Below, in pieces: positions 1 to 8,391 of a stretch of DNA of 64,000 bases. The notes below the pieces were generated by a model. The model did not search any database and had not been told where the DNA came from. It saw only the letters and a list, made by a program, of their open reading frames with translations. Source of the DNA: Treponema bryantii NK4A124. GTDB lineage: Bacteria > Spirochaetota > Spirochaetia > Treponematales > Treponemataceae. A program made the position numbers and the translations under genes. The DNA is taken from the NCBI RefSeq assembly GCF_000421345.1, contig NZ_ATWV01000005.1, forward strand, positions 1 through 64,000. The letters are read 5' to 3'. Position 1 is the stretch's first letter. Every line of letters starts with the position of its first letter.

Positions 1-312
<312 letters not shown>

Positions 313-427
313 ATCATCGTTTCCGTTCATAAGTTACTTGAACAAAAATGTTTCTTCTGTTAATATTCCGTCCTGCGTGCTTCCCTCGTGGAACTTACGC
401 ACTTCGTAACTCTGCATTGTTAATAAT

Positions 428-538
428 GCCGGTGGCCATAGTGGAGAGGTAATACCCGTTCCCATTCCGAACACGGAAGTCAAGCTCTCTTACGTCGATG
501 ATACTGGGTTCGTCCCGGGAAAGTAGATAGCTGCCGGC
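428..538 (+). rRNA. rrf: 5S ribosomal RNA
   Basis: A complete 5S rRNA of about 111 nt starts with GCCGGTGGCCATAGTGGAG, carries the diagnostic CCCATTCCGAACACGGAAGT block, and closes with GCCGGC pairing with the 5' end. A run of eleven T residues follows directly (539-549), so the final helix plus T-run can act as the operon terminator. The gene is about 115 bp downstream of 23S, the usual bacterial order. Confidence 0.97.
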
Positions 539-551
539 TTTTTTTTTTGTC

Positions 552-650
552 ATACGGACAGCGTGTCAGGCACGCTGCCGTATAACTTGACTATACACGG
601 ACACTTCGTGCCGCGTAAACGTTGTTGATAACCGACACCTTCGGTGCGGT
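552..650. repeat. Three tandem A-bulged hairpin repeats after the rRNA operon
   Basis: Three palindromes lie one after another at 552-583, 595-616 and 631-650. Each folds into a stem in which a single A on the 5' side, in the context G-A-CA, has no partner, while the 3' arm reads TGC-C or TGC-G. Arm sequences differ but pairing is kept; the second has one extra mismatch. The same architecture recurs three times after gdhA. The rest of 549-867 holds only the gdhA upstream region. I see no ORF here. Confidence 0.7.
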
Positions 651-867
651 ATAACGAAATACTGTAAATGCTTTAATGCCGCGCTACTTAATCACCATTA
701 AAAAACTTTACTAAAATTTAATAAATTCTTTTGTTTACTACTTTTCATAGAAACACTGTTTGTGGTATATTTATTCCTTGGAAATGTATAATTATGCAGA
801 ATGCGGCACAGGCCTGCCGATTGCTGAATTGCCCGCTGCTTGTGCATTTACCGAGGAGTAAAACGAA

Positions 868-2226
868 ATGAAAAATGCTTACGTAAACCGTGTATGGGAA
901 GAAGTAAAAGCAAAGAATGCAAACGAACCTGAATTCTTGCAGGCTGTTGAGGAAGTTTTGACAACTCTTGATCCTGTTGTTGCTAAAATGCCAGAACTTG
1001 AACCAAACGCAATTCTTGAACGCCTGGTAGAGCCAGAGCGCGTTATTCAGTTCAGAGTACCTTGGATGGATGACAAGGGAAAGTATCATGTAAACCGTGG
1101 TTTCCGCGTACAGTACAACTCTGCTATTGGACCTTACAAAGGAGGCCTTCGTTTCTCTAAGGAAGTAAATCTTTCTGTTCTTAAGTTCCTTGGTTTTGAA
1201 CAGGTTCTTAAAAACTCTCTTACAACACTCCCAATGGGTGGTGGAAAGGGTGGTTCAGACTTTGATCCACATGGAAAATCAGACAAAGAAGTTATGCGTT
1301 TCTGCCAGTCTTTCATGACAGAACTTTACCGCCATATTGGTGCTGATACAGACGTTCCAGCCGGAGACAAAAACGTTGGTGGACGTGAAATTGGTTACCT
1401 CTTCGGTCAGTACAAGAGAATCCGCGACGAGTATACTGGAGTTCTTACAGGTAAGGGACTTACATTCGGTGGTTCTTTGATTCGTACAGAAGCTACTGGT
1501 TATGGTCTTATTTACTTTGCTCAGGAAATGCTCAAGAAGGTTGGAGACAACTTCGAAGGTAAGGTATGTTCAGTTTCTGGTTCTGGAAACGTTGCTACTT
1601 ACGCTGCTCAGAAGCTTATTCAGCTTGGTGCTAAGGTTGTTACTCTTTCTGACTCTGACGGATATATCTACGATGAAGAAGGTATTACACAGAAGAAGCT
1701 CGACTGGGTTAAGAAGCTTAAGGGTGAAAAACGCGGTCGTATTTCTGAATATGTTAAGAAGTTCCCTAACGCAAAATACTATGCTGGAAAGAAGGTTTGG
1801 GAAGTTAAAGTTGACTGTGCATTCCCATGTGCTACACAGAATGAATTGCTCGGTGAAGATGCAGATAAGCTCTTGAAGAACGGTGTAAAGCTTGTTGCTG
1901 AAGGTGCTAACATGCCATCTAACATCGACGCAGTAAACAAGTTCCTCGCTGCAAAGATTCTCTATGCTCCAGGAAAAGCTTCAAACGCTGGTGGTGTTGC
2001 AACATCTGGTCTCGAAATGTCTCAGAACAGCGAGCGCCTTTCATGGTCTGCAGAAGAAGTTGACGAAAAGCTTCACCAGATTATGATCAACATCCATAAC
2101 AATGCTTACGACACAGCTGTTAAGTTTGGTGCTAAGGATGGCAACTGGGTTAACTACGTTGCTGGCGCTAATATCGCTGGTTTCGTTAAGGTTGCTAACG
2201 CAATGGTTGCTCAGGGTCTTGTTTAA
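868..2226 (+). CDS. gdhA: NADP-type glutamate dehydrogenase
   Basis: Catalyses reversible reductive amination of 2-oxoglutarate with ammonium to give glutamate in the cytosol, a main ammonium-assimilation route in gut anaerobes. The 452-aa length is the norm for hexameric family I enzymes. The catalytic-lysine loop PMGGGKGGSDFDP is near residues 122-134, DVPAGDKNVGGREIG with the catalytic Asp near 162-176, and the Rossmann dinucleotide motif GSGNVATYAA near 238. The start is fixed by GAGGAG at 853-858, nine bases before ATG. Codon use looks like that of a highly expressed gene (strong bias to GGT, GCT, AAG). It is monocistronic, followed by hairpin repeats and a terminator. NADP rather than NAD preference is inferred from overall similarity. 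Confidence 0.97.
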   Translation: MKNAYVNRVWEEVKAKNANEPEFLQAVEEVLTTLDPVVAKMPELEPNAILERLVEPERVIQFRVPWMDDKGKYHVNRGFRVQYNSAIGPYKGGLRFSKEVNLSVLKFLGFEQVLKNSLTTLPMGGGKGGSDFDPHGKSDKEVMRFCQSFMTELYRHIGADTDVPAGDKNVGGREIGYLFGQYKRIRDEYTGVLTGKGLTFGGSLIRTEATGYGLIYFAQEMLKKVGDNFEGKVCSVSGSGNVATYAAQKLIQLGAKVVTLSDSDGYIYDEEGITQKKLDWVKKLKGEKRGRISEYVKKFPNAKYYAGKKVWEVKVDCAFPCATQNELLGEDADKLLKNGVKLVAEGANMPSNIDAVNKFLAAKILYAPGKASNAGGVATSGLEMSQNSERLSWSAEEVDEKLHQIMINIHNNAYDTAVKFGAKDGNWVNYVAGANIAGFVKVANAMVAQGLV

Positions 2227-2235
2227 TATGTTTTC

Positions 2236-2337
2236 AGGCTGACAGGCTGCCGCCTGCAGCCTAAAACTTTTAATGGCGCGACACGCTTTGCGTGCGTGCC
2301 AAACCAGATTCAAACTGACAGCCTTCGGCTGCAGTTT
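2236..2337. repeat. Three tandem A-bulged hairpin repeats after gdhA
   Basis: Hairpins at 2236-2262, 2275-2300 and 2312-2337 have the form stem-G-A-CA...loop...TG-C-stem, with one unpaired A on the 5' arm, exactly as in the trio after the 5S gene. Examples of paired arms are AGGCTG-A-CAGGC with GCCTG-CAGCCT and AAACTG-A-CAGCC with GGCTG-CAGTTT. They lie between the gdhA stop codon and its terminator, so they would be in the gdhA 3' UTR. Confidence 0.75.
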
Positions 2338-2349
2338 AATCCATAAGAA

Positions 2350-2375
2350 AGAGTCCGTTTTCCGGGCTCTTTTTT
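2350..2375 (+). terminator. Rho-independent terminator of gdhA
   Basis: AGAGTCCG pairs with CGGGCTCT (one G-U) across a TTTTC loop and is followed directly by TTTTTATTTT. The rlpA-like gene ends at 2374 on the other strand, so the hairpin lies at a convergent gene junction and may work in both directions. Confidence 0.85.
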
Positions 2376-3096
2376 ATTTTCGTTTCTTAAGTGTTTGTTC
2401 TGTGAAGCCGGCTTTTGAGAGTTTATCTTGAGTAGAGGGTACTTTTTCGGCTGGGATTTCTTTTATCGCAACACGAGTTATACCTTTGCTTGCGGAAGTC
2501 TGAAGTACTATGTCTTTAAATCCGGCACGGGATAGCTTGCGGGCAAAATCTTTTGCGTTTTCTTTTGTGCTGAAGGCTCCCAACTGTATATCCCAGTAGG
2601 TGCCGGGAGCGAGGTTTGCAGGCTTTTTGGCGGTAGATGTCTTTGAGTTTGAGCTTGCCTTTGCCGAGCTTCCTCCAAGCTTTGCCATAATCTTAGAGGC
2701 TGAGGCGGCAGTCTGCTGACTTAGCTTTGTGTTTGCCCCTTTTTTTACTATTTCCAGTTTTACTTTTGTAGTTCCGCTGCCTATCATTCCAAGCTTTACT
2801 GCGGCAGCTTTTGAAAGATCTATTTCACGCGTAGCAACGAAGGGCCCGCGGTCGTTTACGCGAACTTCGCAGGTCTTTCCGTTTGCAAGATTTGTTACCT
2901 TAAGAATAGTATTAAATGGAAGAGATTTATGAGCGCAGGTGTAATCATTCATATTAAAACGCTCACCGTTAGAGGTTCGTTTGCCATGAAAGTCCTCTGC
3001 ATAGTAAGAAGCAGTAACACCAGTCTTGTAGACTTCAGAGAAGAGTGGTGTGATAAGAATCAGGAACGCGATAATCAAAAATAGAACTCGTTTCAT
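2374..3096 (-). CDS. rlpA: RlpA-like septal ring lytic transglycosylase with SPOR domain
   Basis: 240 aa. An N-terminal hydrophobic signal sequence (about residues 1-20) is followed by a double-psi beta-barrel RlpA domain (about 24-117) with the hallmark G-x-A-S-Y-Y, the GERFN and [10 protein letters not shown] segments and VNDRGPF. A Ser/Lys/Ala-rich linker follows, then a C-terminal SPOR domain (about 165-238) starting [15 protein letters not shown]. The family acts in the periplasm on denuded glycan strands at division septa; SPOR binds such glycans. No lipobox cysteine is evident, so it is probably a soluble periplasmic form. It is transcribed alone, convergent with gdhA. Enzymatic activity is inferred from the family. 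Confidence 0.9.
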   Translation of the reverse strand: MKRVLFLIIAFLILITPLFSEVYKTGVTASYYAEDFHGKRTSNGERFNMNDYTCAHKSLPFNTILKVTNLANGKTCEVRVNDRGPFVATREIDLSKAAAVKLGMIGSGTTKVKLEIVKKGANTKLSQQTAASASKIMAKLGGSSAKASSNSKTSTAKKPANLAPGTYWDIQLGAFSTKENAKDFARKLSRAGFKDIVLQTSASKGITRVAIKEIPAEKVPSTQDKLSKAGFTEQTLKKRK

Positions 3097-3191
3097 GTTC
3101 AGATTATCGGCACCTTGGTTAAAAAGATGCAGACCTTGGATTATAATTCAATAATTGATTTGACTATAGAAAAAAGGGACAGAACAACAAG

Positions 3192-3244
3192 CCTAAAATC
3201 GAAAATCCGTTAAAAAACGGGCTGCGACAGCGGGCCGTTTTAGG
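3192..3244. repeat. Intergenic inverted repeat with nested hairpin
   Basis: CCTAAAA at 3192 pairs with TTTTAGG at 3238, and inside it AAACGG-GCTG-CGA-CAGC-GGGCCGTTT forms a GC-rich nested stem. It lies between the divergently oriented 5' side of rlpA and the 3' end of the alarmone synthetase gene. The GCGACAGC core recurs in hairpins elsewhere in the window (about 26137 and 54309). Confidence 0.5.
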
Positions 3245-3340
3245 ATTATCGAAATAATGGCTCAAGCAGCGAGACTTGCGAGCTGCTCCCGTTGGCTGGT
3301 CTGTTTTCCCACGGGAGCCTGCCACAACGGCGATGAAGTT

Positions 3341-4042
3341 TTAATCCAATGCCTGCAACTCAATGGCTATCTCTTCCATCTCCCGGTCGGTCATGGCGAT
3401 TGTTTCGGCGCAACGGTAAAGTTCACGTCTTACACTGTCCGGCACGTGGGCGCTGTTTTTATAGTGCAGCTGATGTTCAAGACTTGCCCAGAAATCCATG
3501 GCAATCGTACGCAGCTGAATTTCAACGCGAACGTGGTGCTCAGTCTTAGAAAGATAAACCGGAATCTCCATTACAAGGTGAAGGCTTCTGTAACCCGATT
3601 CCTTTGGATTTTCAATATAATCATTCTGCTTAATCAGAGTTAAATCCGGCTGTTTCAAAAGCATATCACGGACAGAATAAATATCAGAAATATAAGGACA
3701 GATAACCCTTACGCCCGCAATGTCGTTGAGATTCTTCATCATAGATTCGAAATTGATGGGAAGACCTTTCTTTTCAAGCTTGTTGGCAATGCTTTCCGGG
3801 CTCTTGATACGGCTCTTTACCGTGCTGATAGGATTACGAGTTCTGTTTACACTGCTTTCTTTATTGAGAATATCAAGTTTTGTTTCAATCTGTTTAATTG
3901 CACTTTCATAAATCATCATAATCTGCTGGAACTGAAAGGCCATCTTATAAAAATCGCCGGAAACAGCCAGATTATTCATCAGTGATGGGGGAAGTGCAGT
4001 AACCTCATCCATAATAGTGTCTTCTAAAATTTCATCGCTCAT
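3341..4042 (-). CDS. Small alarmone synthetase (RelQ/YjbM-type GTP pyrophosphokinase)
   Basis: 233 aa, the usual size for single-domain RelA/SpoT-like synthetases; no HD hydrolase, TGS or ACT domains. It should transfer pyrophosphate from ATP to GDP or GTP to make (p)ppGpp. Visible family motifs: the nucleotide-binding segment TVKSRIKSPESIANKLEKKG (about 73-92), the synthetase core NDIAGVRVICPYISDIY (about 105-121), ESGYRSLHLVMEIP, and the EIQLRTIAMDFWASLEHQL block (about 173-191). The N-terminal helical part resembles the RelQ tetramerisation region. It is a lone gene; the upstream 140 bp before the MATE gene is AT-rich and holds both promoters. No toxin-type features are seen. Confidence 0.93.
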   Translation of the reverse strand: MSDEILEDTIMDEVTALPPSLMNNLAVSGDFYKMAFQFQQIMMIYESAIKQIETKLDILNKESSVNRTRNPISTVKSRIKSPESIANKLEKKGLPINFESMMKNLNDIAGVRVICPYISDIYSVRDMLLKQPDLTLIKQNDYIENPKESGYRSLHLVMEIPVYLSKTEHHVRVEIQLRTIAMDFWASLEHQLHYKNSAHVPDSVRRELYRCAETIAMTDREMEEIAIELQALD

Positions 4043-4171
4043 AATTTTGCCAAAATCTCATTTCCGGATATGCCGGCTAATTTAGTATCTATATATATAA
4101 TATACTAAAAGTCAAAAGGTTTCGGCAAATTAAAAATCTCTTATTATATAGAAACAAGTGTAATCCTGAGG

Positions 4172-4177
4172 TATAAT
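4172..4177 (+). promoter_or_regulatory. -10 element placing the MATE transcript start at its ATG
   Basis: A perfect TATAAT ends six bases before the MATE start codon, with no Shine-Dalgarno sequence between. A transcript starting about seven bases after the -10 would begin at the ATG, giving a leaderless mRNA. The -35 is poor. Inference from spacing only. Confidence 0.5.
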
Positions 4178-4183
4178 CTCACA

Positions 4184-5596
4184 ATGCTTCAAAAAAAATA
4201 CGCTATAGGACGGAGCTTTGGACCGGCTTCTTTTTACGCTCAGGCCCTCAAAATTGCCATTCCTGTTATGGCCCAGATGCTGATTCAGAATCTGGTTTCG
4301 CTGATAGATAATTTTATGGTGGCCGGGCTGGGCGATGTTAAAATGTCCGGTGTAAATATCTGCGGACAGATTATTTTTGTCTGCATGGTTTTTATGAATA
4401 CAATCTGCATGGCCGGCGGAATATTCATGACTCAGTTTTCCGGAGCAAAAGATAAAGAGGGAATGAAGCAGTCCTTCTGCTTTAAGCTCTGGATGGGGCT
4501 TTTCGTTGTAGTTGTATTTTCTGTAGCCTGTTTTGTGCTGCCCCGTCAGATTTTAAGCCTCATGGTTCGCGGCAATTCCCAGGCAGATTTGATTCTGGAT
4601 CAGGGCGTTCAGTACATGAAAATCATGGGCTTTATGGGCATTCCCTGGATGCTCTCTGCAATGATTTCTTCTTCTCTGCGCGAGATTGGTAAGGTAAAGG
4701 TACCGCTTGTAATTTCGATTATTGCAACCTGCGTAAATACTGTCTGTAACTGGATTTTGATTTACGGAAATCTTGGTGCGCCAAGGCTTGAGGTACGCGG
4801 TGCTGCCATTGCAACGGTAATTGCACGCTCAGTTGAAGCACTGATTTTTATCGGTTACATGATTAAGCAGAAGCCGGATTTTGCGATTAAGCTTTTTGAT
4901 ATTTTCCGTATAAATTTTGGACTTTTTGGTGAGATCCTTAAAAAGGCCTGGATGATTATGCTTTCCGAAATGGTCTGGGCTATGGCAGAAACAATTACGA
5001 CTGCTCTTTACAACGGCCGAGGCGGTGCAGATGTTGTTTCTGGAATGTCTTCCAGCTTTGCAATTTCAAATCTTTTCTTTGTTGCCTTCAATGGAATTAT
5101 AACGGCGACGGGTGTAATCATAGGAAAGGATTTGGGAAGGGGAGAGCTGGATCAGGCCCGTCGGGAGAAGGTATGGCTTTTGAACGGGGCTAAAATCTTT
5201 GGTCTATTTTTTACAGGAATTGGATTTTTGTGTATGCTGCTGGTTCCTGTGGTTTTCAGAAATCTCAGCGCAAACTCTCAGCACATCTGCCGCCAGATGG
5301 TTTTAGTGATGGCTCTTTATATGCCGGCCTGGGTTTACATAAACGGACAGTTTGCAGTGAGTCGTGCGGGCGGTGATACGATGATGGGAATGCTGGTTGA
5401 TGGAATCGGAAATCTTGGAGTTGTAATCCCGGGGATTTTTCTGCTTGCAAAATTTACCGGAGTAGGGCCGGTTGCCATGTATGCCATCATAAAGTTTGTT
5501 GAAGTTCCGAAAATCATGATTGCCCATTTCTGGCTTAAAAAAGAAAAGTGGGTTGTCAATCTTGCTCAGAAAGAAAATGAAGGTGAAGAAAAATGA
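4184..5596 (+). CDS. MATE family multidrug/Na+ antiporter
   Basis: 470 aa with about twelve predicted membrane segments in two homologous halves, typical of MATE exporters that expel cationic drugs or metabolites in exchange for Na+ or H+ at the inner membrane. The N-terminal half begins with KIAIPVMAQMLIQNLVSLIDNFMVAGLG, the standard MATE entry helix, and the second half repeats the pattern at about residue 250 (KKAWMIMLSEMVWAMAETI). It overlaps the next gene by four bases (ATGA), so the two are translationally coupled. Substrate cannot be read from the sequence. The start is supported by the promptly upstream -10 rather than by an RBS. Confidence 0.93.
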   Translation: MLQKKYAIGRSFGPASFYAQALKIAIPVMAQMLIQNLVSLIDNFMVAGLGDVKMSGVNICGQIIFVCMVFMNTICMAGGIFMTQFSGAKDKEGMKQSFCFKLWMGLFVVVVFSVACFVLPRQILSLMVRGNSQADLILDQGVQYMKIMGFMGIPWMLSAMISSSLREIGKVKVPLVISIIATCVNTVCNWILIYGNLGAPRLEVRGAAIATVIARSVEALIFIGYMIKQKPDFAIKLFDIFRINFGLFGEILKKAWMIMLSEMVWAMAETITTALYNGRGGADVVSGMSSSFAISNLFFVAFNGIITATGVIIGKDLGRGELDQARREKVWLLNGAKIFGLFFTGIGFLCMLLVPVVFRNLSANSQHICRQMVLVMALYMPAWVYINGQFAVSRAGGDTMMGMLVDGIGNLGVVIPGIFLLAKFTGVGPVAMYAIIKFVEVPKIMIAHFWLKKEKWVVNLAQKENEGEEK

Positions 5597-6810
5597 AAAA
5601 GCTTTTTGAAGGTTTGAAAAATTTTATAAAGAAAGAGCCTGTGCTTTTTGCGGCACTTCTTCTGGCTGTGCTTGCGGTTTGTGTAATTCGCCCGGGGGTG
5701 GAACTTTGCATTCAGGCAATTGATTTTAGAACGCTGACAATTTTATTTTCGCTGATGATTGTGATTAAGGCTTTTCAGAGTCAGAACTTTCTGGACTTTA
5801 TTGCGGCAAGGTTGCTGAGACTTTGCAAGACAAGAAGGGCGCTTTATTTTCTTTTGACTTATCTGGTATTTTTCTCTTCCATGTTTGTTACGAATGATGT
5901 TGCCCTTTTGACCTTTGTACCTATTACACTTTTGATTTTCAGACGGATTGAGCTTCCGGCTCTTCATATTGTTGTGCTTGAAACTCTGGCGGCAAATCTA
6001 GGCTCTTGTATCACTCCGATGGGAAATCCTCAGAATCTTTATTTGTTTTCTTATTACGGTTTTAGCGCGCTTGAGTTCTTTGCGCTGACCGCTAAAATTG
6101 CCCTGCCTTCGCTTGTTATTCTCGCAGTGATAATTGTTTTTTTGACCCGCAGAAAGCTTGCAGAGCACGGTGGAATGGCAGAGCCTCATGAACTTAGTGG
6201 AAATGTTTTACAGACTCAGGTTGTCCGCCTCAAGGCTGATTTCCGTACAGCCCTTTATTTTGCGGATTTTGTAATCTGTCTTTTGACAGTTTTTCATGTA
6301 GTTAATTATCTGATTATGTTAGCAGTAACAATTGTGATAATGGCAATCTGCAACTGGCGTCTTTTCAAAAAAGTTGATTACAGTCTGCTGCTAACTTTTG
6401 TGGGCTTTTTTATTTTTACAAAAAGTCTTTCAAAGGTTCCGGCTTTTACTGATTTTATAAATTCACTTTTGTCGTCACCACTTAAAACTTACCTGACCGG
6501 AATTGCCGCCAGCCAGATAATAAGCAACGTGCCGGCCGCCCTGCTTCTCAGCGGTTTTACAGAAAACGGGGCTATGCTGCTGCTTGCTGTAAATGTGGGC
6601 GGCCTGGGCACACTGATTGCTTCAATGGCAAGCGTGATTTCGTTTAAGCTTTACAGCGCCGAAACGGCATCGGTGGTTGAGTGCCCGCAAAGCGGGCGTA
6701 TCGAAACCACCGAACCCACCGACAATCACAACCACAGTTACTTTGCTGTATTCACCGCCTATAACCTTGTACTTCTGGTGATTCTGGGCTTTGTGGTTTA
6801 TTTGATATAA
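5593..6810 (+). CDS. SLC13/ArsB-like anion permease
   Basis: 405-aa polytopic membrane protein of the ion-transporter superfamily (citrate/dicarboxylate, ArsB, NhaD type). The key re-entrant loop is visible as SMFVTNDVALLTFVPITLLI and the following TLAANLGSCITPMGNPQNLYLF (about residues 95-150); a second internal repeat has NVPAALLLSGF. Coupled to the MATE gene by ATGA overlap. The last extracytoplasmic or cytoplasmic loop before the final membrane helix is encoded by a 42-bp palindromic dispersed repeat (6671-6712), giving the residues SVVECPQSGRIETTE, unlike the conserved part of the family. Substrate unknown. Confidence 0.85.
   Translation: MKKLFEGLKNFIKKEPVLFAALLLAVLAVCVIRPGVELCIQAIDFRTLTILFSLMIVIKAFQSQNFLDFIAARLLRLCKTRRALYFLLTYLVFFSSMFVTNDVALLTFVPITLLIFRRIELPALHIVVLETLAANLGSCITPMGNPQNLYLFSYYGFSALEFFALTAKIALPSLVILAVIIVFLTRRKLAEHGGMAEPHELSGNVLQTQVVRLKADFRTALYFADFVICLLTVFHVVNYLIMLAVTIVIMAICNWRLFKKVDYSLLLTFVGFFIFTKSLSKVPAFTDFINSLLSSPLKTYLTGIAASQIISNVPAALLLSGFTENGAMLLLAVNVGGLGTLIASMASVISFKLYSAETASVVECPQSGRIETTEPTDNHNHSYFAVFTAYNLVLLVILGFVVYLI
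6671..6712. repeat. Palindromic dispersed repeat inside a coding region
   Basis: CGGTGGTT...AACCACCG encloses GAGTGCCCGC-AAA-GCGGGCGTATCG. The same element, with different inner arm bases, occurs at 63943-63980, and a shortened relative at 38324-38347. This copy is in frame inside the permease gene near its 3' end, adding a roughly 14-residue insertion. It resembles REP-type elements in other bacteria; no transposase is present in the window. Confidence 0.85.
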
Positions 6811-6835
6811 TTACTGCTGAAATGAAAGTTCTTTT

Positions 6836-6854
6836 TTGAGACTGATACGATTCG
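6836..6854 (-). other. Remnant attachment site (tRNA-Arg 3'-end copy)
   Basis: TTGAGACTGATACGATTCG matches the 3' terminal segment of the two tRNA-Arg genes (19400-19418 and 56985-57003) with one difference, in the same orientation. It lies 26 bp after the last core gene, at the point where gene content changes to accessory. This is what an old integration into the tRNA 3' end leaves at the distal side. The match is short, so chance or a retained tRNA fragment remain possible. Confidence 0.55.
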
Positions 6855-7018
6855 CCGCGACGGTCGGCACATTGCATGGTGTGTCTGTGTTCGTGGCGGT
6901 TGCAGTAAGCACTTCTTTTTCCTGGTATTCTTTCAACTGAAATTATCTTTTTACTGCATCCTAAAATATCAAGTATCATAAAATAATTGAGTTTTTATGA
7001 TACTTGAATAATACATCC

Positions 7019-7240
7019 TCATCCTACCTGTGCAGCTGGCTCAGTCTTTTCTTTCACAAAAGCCTGTTTAATTGCTAAAACAACTTCCTTGCAATCATCT
7101 GAAAAATCCTGTCCGGTCTTTTTAAGCTTATCCTTTACATTTTTTAGGGCCGGTTTTGTTTCTGCATAATCTGAAATTTTTTTACCTGTAATTGTAAGCG
7201 CAGCTGCTGCCAGGCAAGTACCTAATACTCTCTTTATCAT
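7019..7240 (-). CDS. Small protein with N-terminal hydrophobic segment
   Basis: 73 aa: an N-terminal hydrophobic stretch (about residues 3-18, RVLGTCLAAAALTITG) followed by a charged, helix-prone tail rich in Lys and Asp/Glu. It could be a membrane-anchored or secreted small protein of the YtxH-like sort. AGGAG lies six bases before the ATG, supporting translation. Upstream, on the same strand, is one of four copies of a shared promoter-like motif (7279-7309). Function unknown. Confidence 0.7.
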   Translation of the reverse strand: MIKRVLGTCLAAAALTITGKKISDYAETKPALKNVKDKLKKTGQDFSDDCKEVVLAIKQAFVKEKTEPAAQVG

Positions 7241-7278
7241 ATTGACTCCTTAGAAACTTTATTAGTTTCTAAAACAAA

Positions 7279-7309
7279 GATAGTACAAGAGGTATGACAA
7301 ATAATGTCA
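7279..7309 (-). promoter_or_regulatory. Shared promoter/operator motif, copy 1
   Basis: Read on the minus strand it contains TGACATTATTTGTCATACC followed by a TGTACTATC block. TGACA-TTATT-TGTCA is a perfect inverted repeat. Related copies stand at 8269-8301, 9634-9668 and 18702-18735, each before a small island gene and each in the direction of that gene. Here the motif ends 38 bp before the start codon of the 73-aa gene. Confidence 0.65.
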
Positions 7310-7379
7310 GTGATAAAAATAATTTTTTCATTCATTTAAATCATTTACAGATATTTTTAATAAGTGCTATTATTCTCTT

Positions 7380-8243
7380 ATGAACACCATAACAAAGAAA
7401 AAGGCACTCAAAAAAGCAGATGAACTAGGAAAGCAATCCACAGAAAAGGATGTCCAGGAATTAGATTCAAAACTTCCTGCAATGAAAAAAGGTGTCATCG
7501 CAAAAATCTGGGATAAAGTTCTTTTTCTCTGGGAACAGGCAAAGTCACCAGAAGTTCCTCTTCGCCTCAAGCTTGTAATTATCGGTGCTCTTTTATATCT
7601 GGTGCTTCCGATAGATGTTCTCCCTGATACAATTCCAGGTGTCGGTTTATTAGATGATCTTTCTGTACTTCTTACAGTTTTCAGAGAAGTCTCAAAATAT
7701 GCACTTCCAAAACTTGAAAAGAAAATTGAAAACAAGTTCTACGAGGTCAGCTACCAAAAGATAGATGAAAAACTTTCAGAAATTTATAAATCAATATTAG
7801 CAACAACTATAATAACATTTTTTGTAAATGCAGTCGGTTGCACAATACTGGTTACAAAACCATTTGGCAATGTTATTTCAAGAAAGGTTGCAGTTGCAAT
7901 TTTCGTTTCAATTTGGGCATATGCCTTAATCCGTTTTATCATTTATCTAAAAACTTACGGCCAACTGACAAAGAAAATCGCAACATCAGTTTATAAAAAG
8001 AAAAGCTTTTCTCATGGAGTTTCAGATTTTGTTTGCAGTGAATATAAATACATTGCCTATCTTTTTGACGGACTCCAGATTGTAAAGTCAGTTGTTCCTG
8101 AACTTAAAGATATCCCAGACGGCCCTCAGATTGTTAAAACATTCAAAAATCATTATAGAAAGCGAATCATCCTTTTTTGTGTTTTCTTTGTCTTATATTC
8201 ACTTCTGATTATGGCAACAAAGTTTATCCTTTTCAGAATATAA
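7380..8243 (+). CDS. YkvA-like DUF1232 membrane protein
   Basis: 287 aa. Residues about 55-105 match the DUF1232 (YkvA) signature: LKLVIIGALLYLVLPIDVLPDTIPGVGLLDDLSVL, with the conserved YLxxPxDxxPDxxPxxGxxDD pattern. The N-terminus is charged and helical; the C-terminal half has at least three further hydrophobic helices (about 143-160, 175-195, 262-285). Members are membrane proteins of unknown biochemical role, sometimes found near envelope-stress genes. Divergent from the 73-aa gene, with about 140 bp between them. The start at 7380 lacks a strong RBS; later in-frame starts are less likely because they would cut the charged N-terminus. Confidence 0.8.
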   Translation: MNTITKKKALKKADELGKQSTEKDVQELDSKLPAMKKGVIAKIWDKVLFLWEQAKSPEVPLRLKLVIIGALLYLVLPIDVLPDTIPGVGLLDDLSVLLTVFREVSKYALPKLEKKIENKFYEVSYQKIDEKLSEIYKSILATTIITFFVNAVGCTILVTKPFGNVISRKVAVAIFVSIWAYALIRFIIYLKTYGQLTKKIATSVYKKKSFSHGVSDFVCSEYKYIAYLFDGLQIVKSVVPELKDIPDGPQIVKTFKNHYRKRIILFCVFFVLYSLLIMATKFILFRI

Positions 8244-8268
8244 AAAAGTAAAAAATCTTTATTACCTC

Positions 8269-8301
8269 TGTCATTAGTTGTCATACCCCCTATGTTATCT
8301 T
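8269..8301 (+). promoter_or_regulatory. Shared promoter/operator motif, copy 2
   Basis: TGTCATTAGTTGTCATACC, a short C-run and TATGTTATCTT align with the copies at 7279, 9634 and 18702. The motif ends about 90 bp upstream of the 8392 start codon, and a conserved leader hairpin lies between. Confidence 0.65.
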
Positions 8302-8323
8302 AATTACATAACATTAAAAGTGG

Positions 8324-8358
8324 CAATGTTGCCTGTTACCTCCCAGCAGGCGGCATTG
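8324..8358 (+). promoter_or_regulatory. Conserved 5' leader hairpin with C-rich loop, copy 1
   Basis: CAATGTTGCCTG pairs with CAGGCGGCATTG (12 bp, two G-U) around a TTACCTCCCAG loop. The leader of the 18240-18614 gene holds the same stem with base changes that keep pairing (18650-18677) and a C-rich loop. The CCTCC in the loop is complementary to the GAGG that serves as RBS for the downstream gene. Control of translation is inferred. Confidence 0.55.
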
Positions 8359-8391
8359 GCACTATTTTCTCTGAAAAAGAGGCCAGTCGTT

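Noticed and set aside
745-1089. Minus-strand open frame across the gdhA start
   Set aside because: Antisense to the RBS and first 70 codons of a clear housekeeping gene; composition (F, Y, C rich) is that of a shadow frame.
3257-3643. Plus-strand open frame antisense to the alarmone synthetase gene
   Set aside because: No RBS, starts in a hairpin-rich intergenic region and mirrors a gene with strong family motifs.
6752-6979. Minus-strand 75-codon frame at the island left end
   Set aside because: Runs through the tRNA-like remnant into the permease 3' end, no RBS, no recognisable composition.
7380-8243. DUF1232 gene as a member of the four-copy motif regulon
   Set aside because: The motif in its upstream region points the other way (to the 73-aa gene) and lies 70 bp off with no matching spacing.
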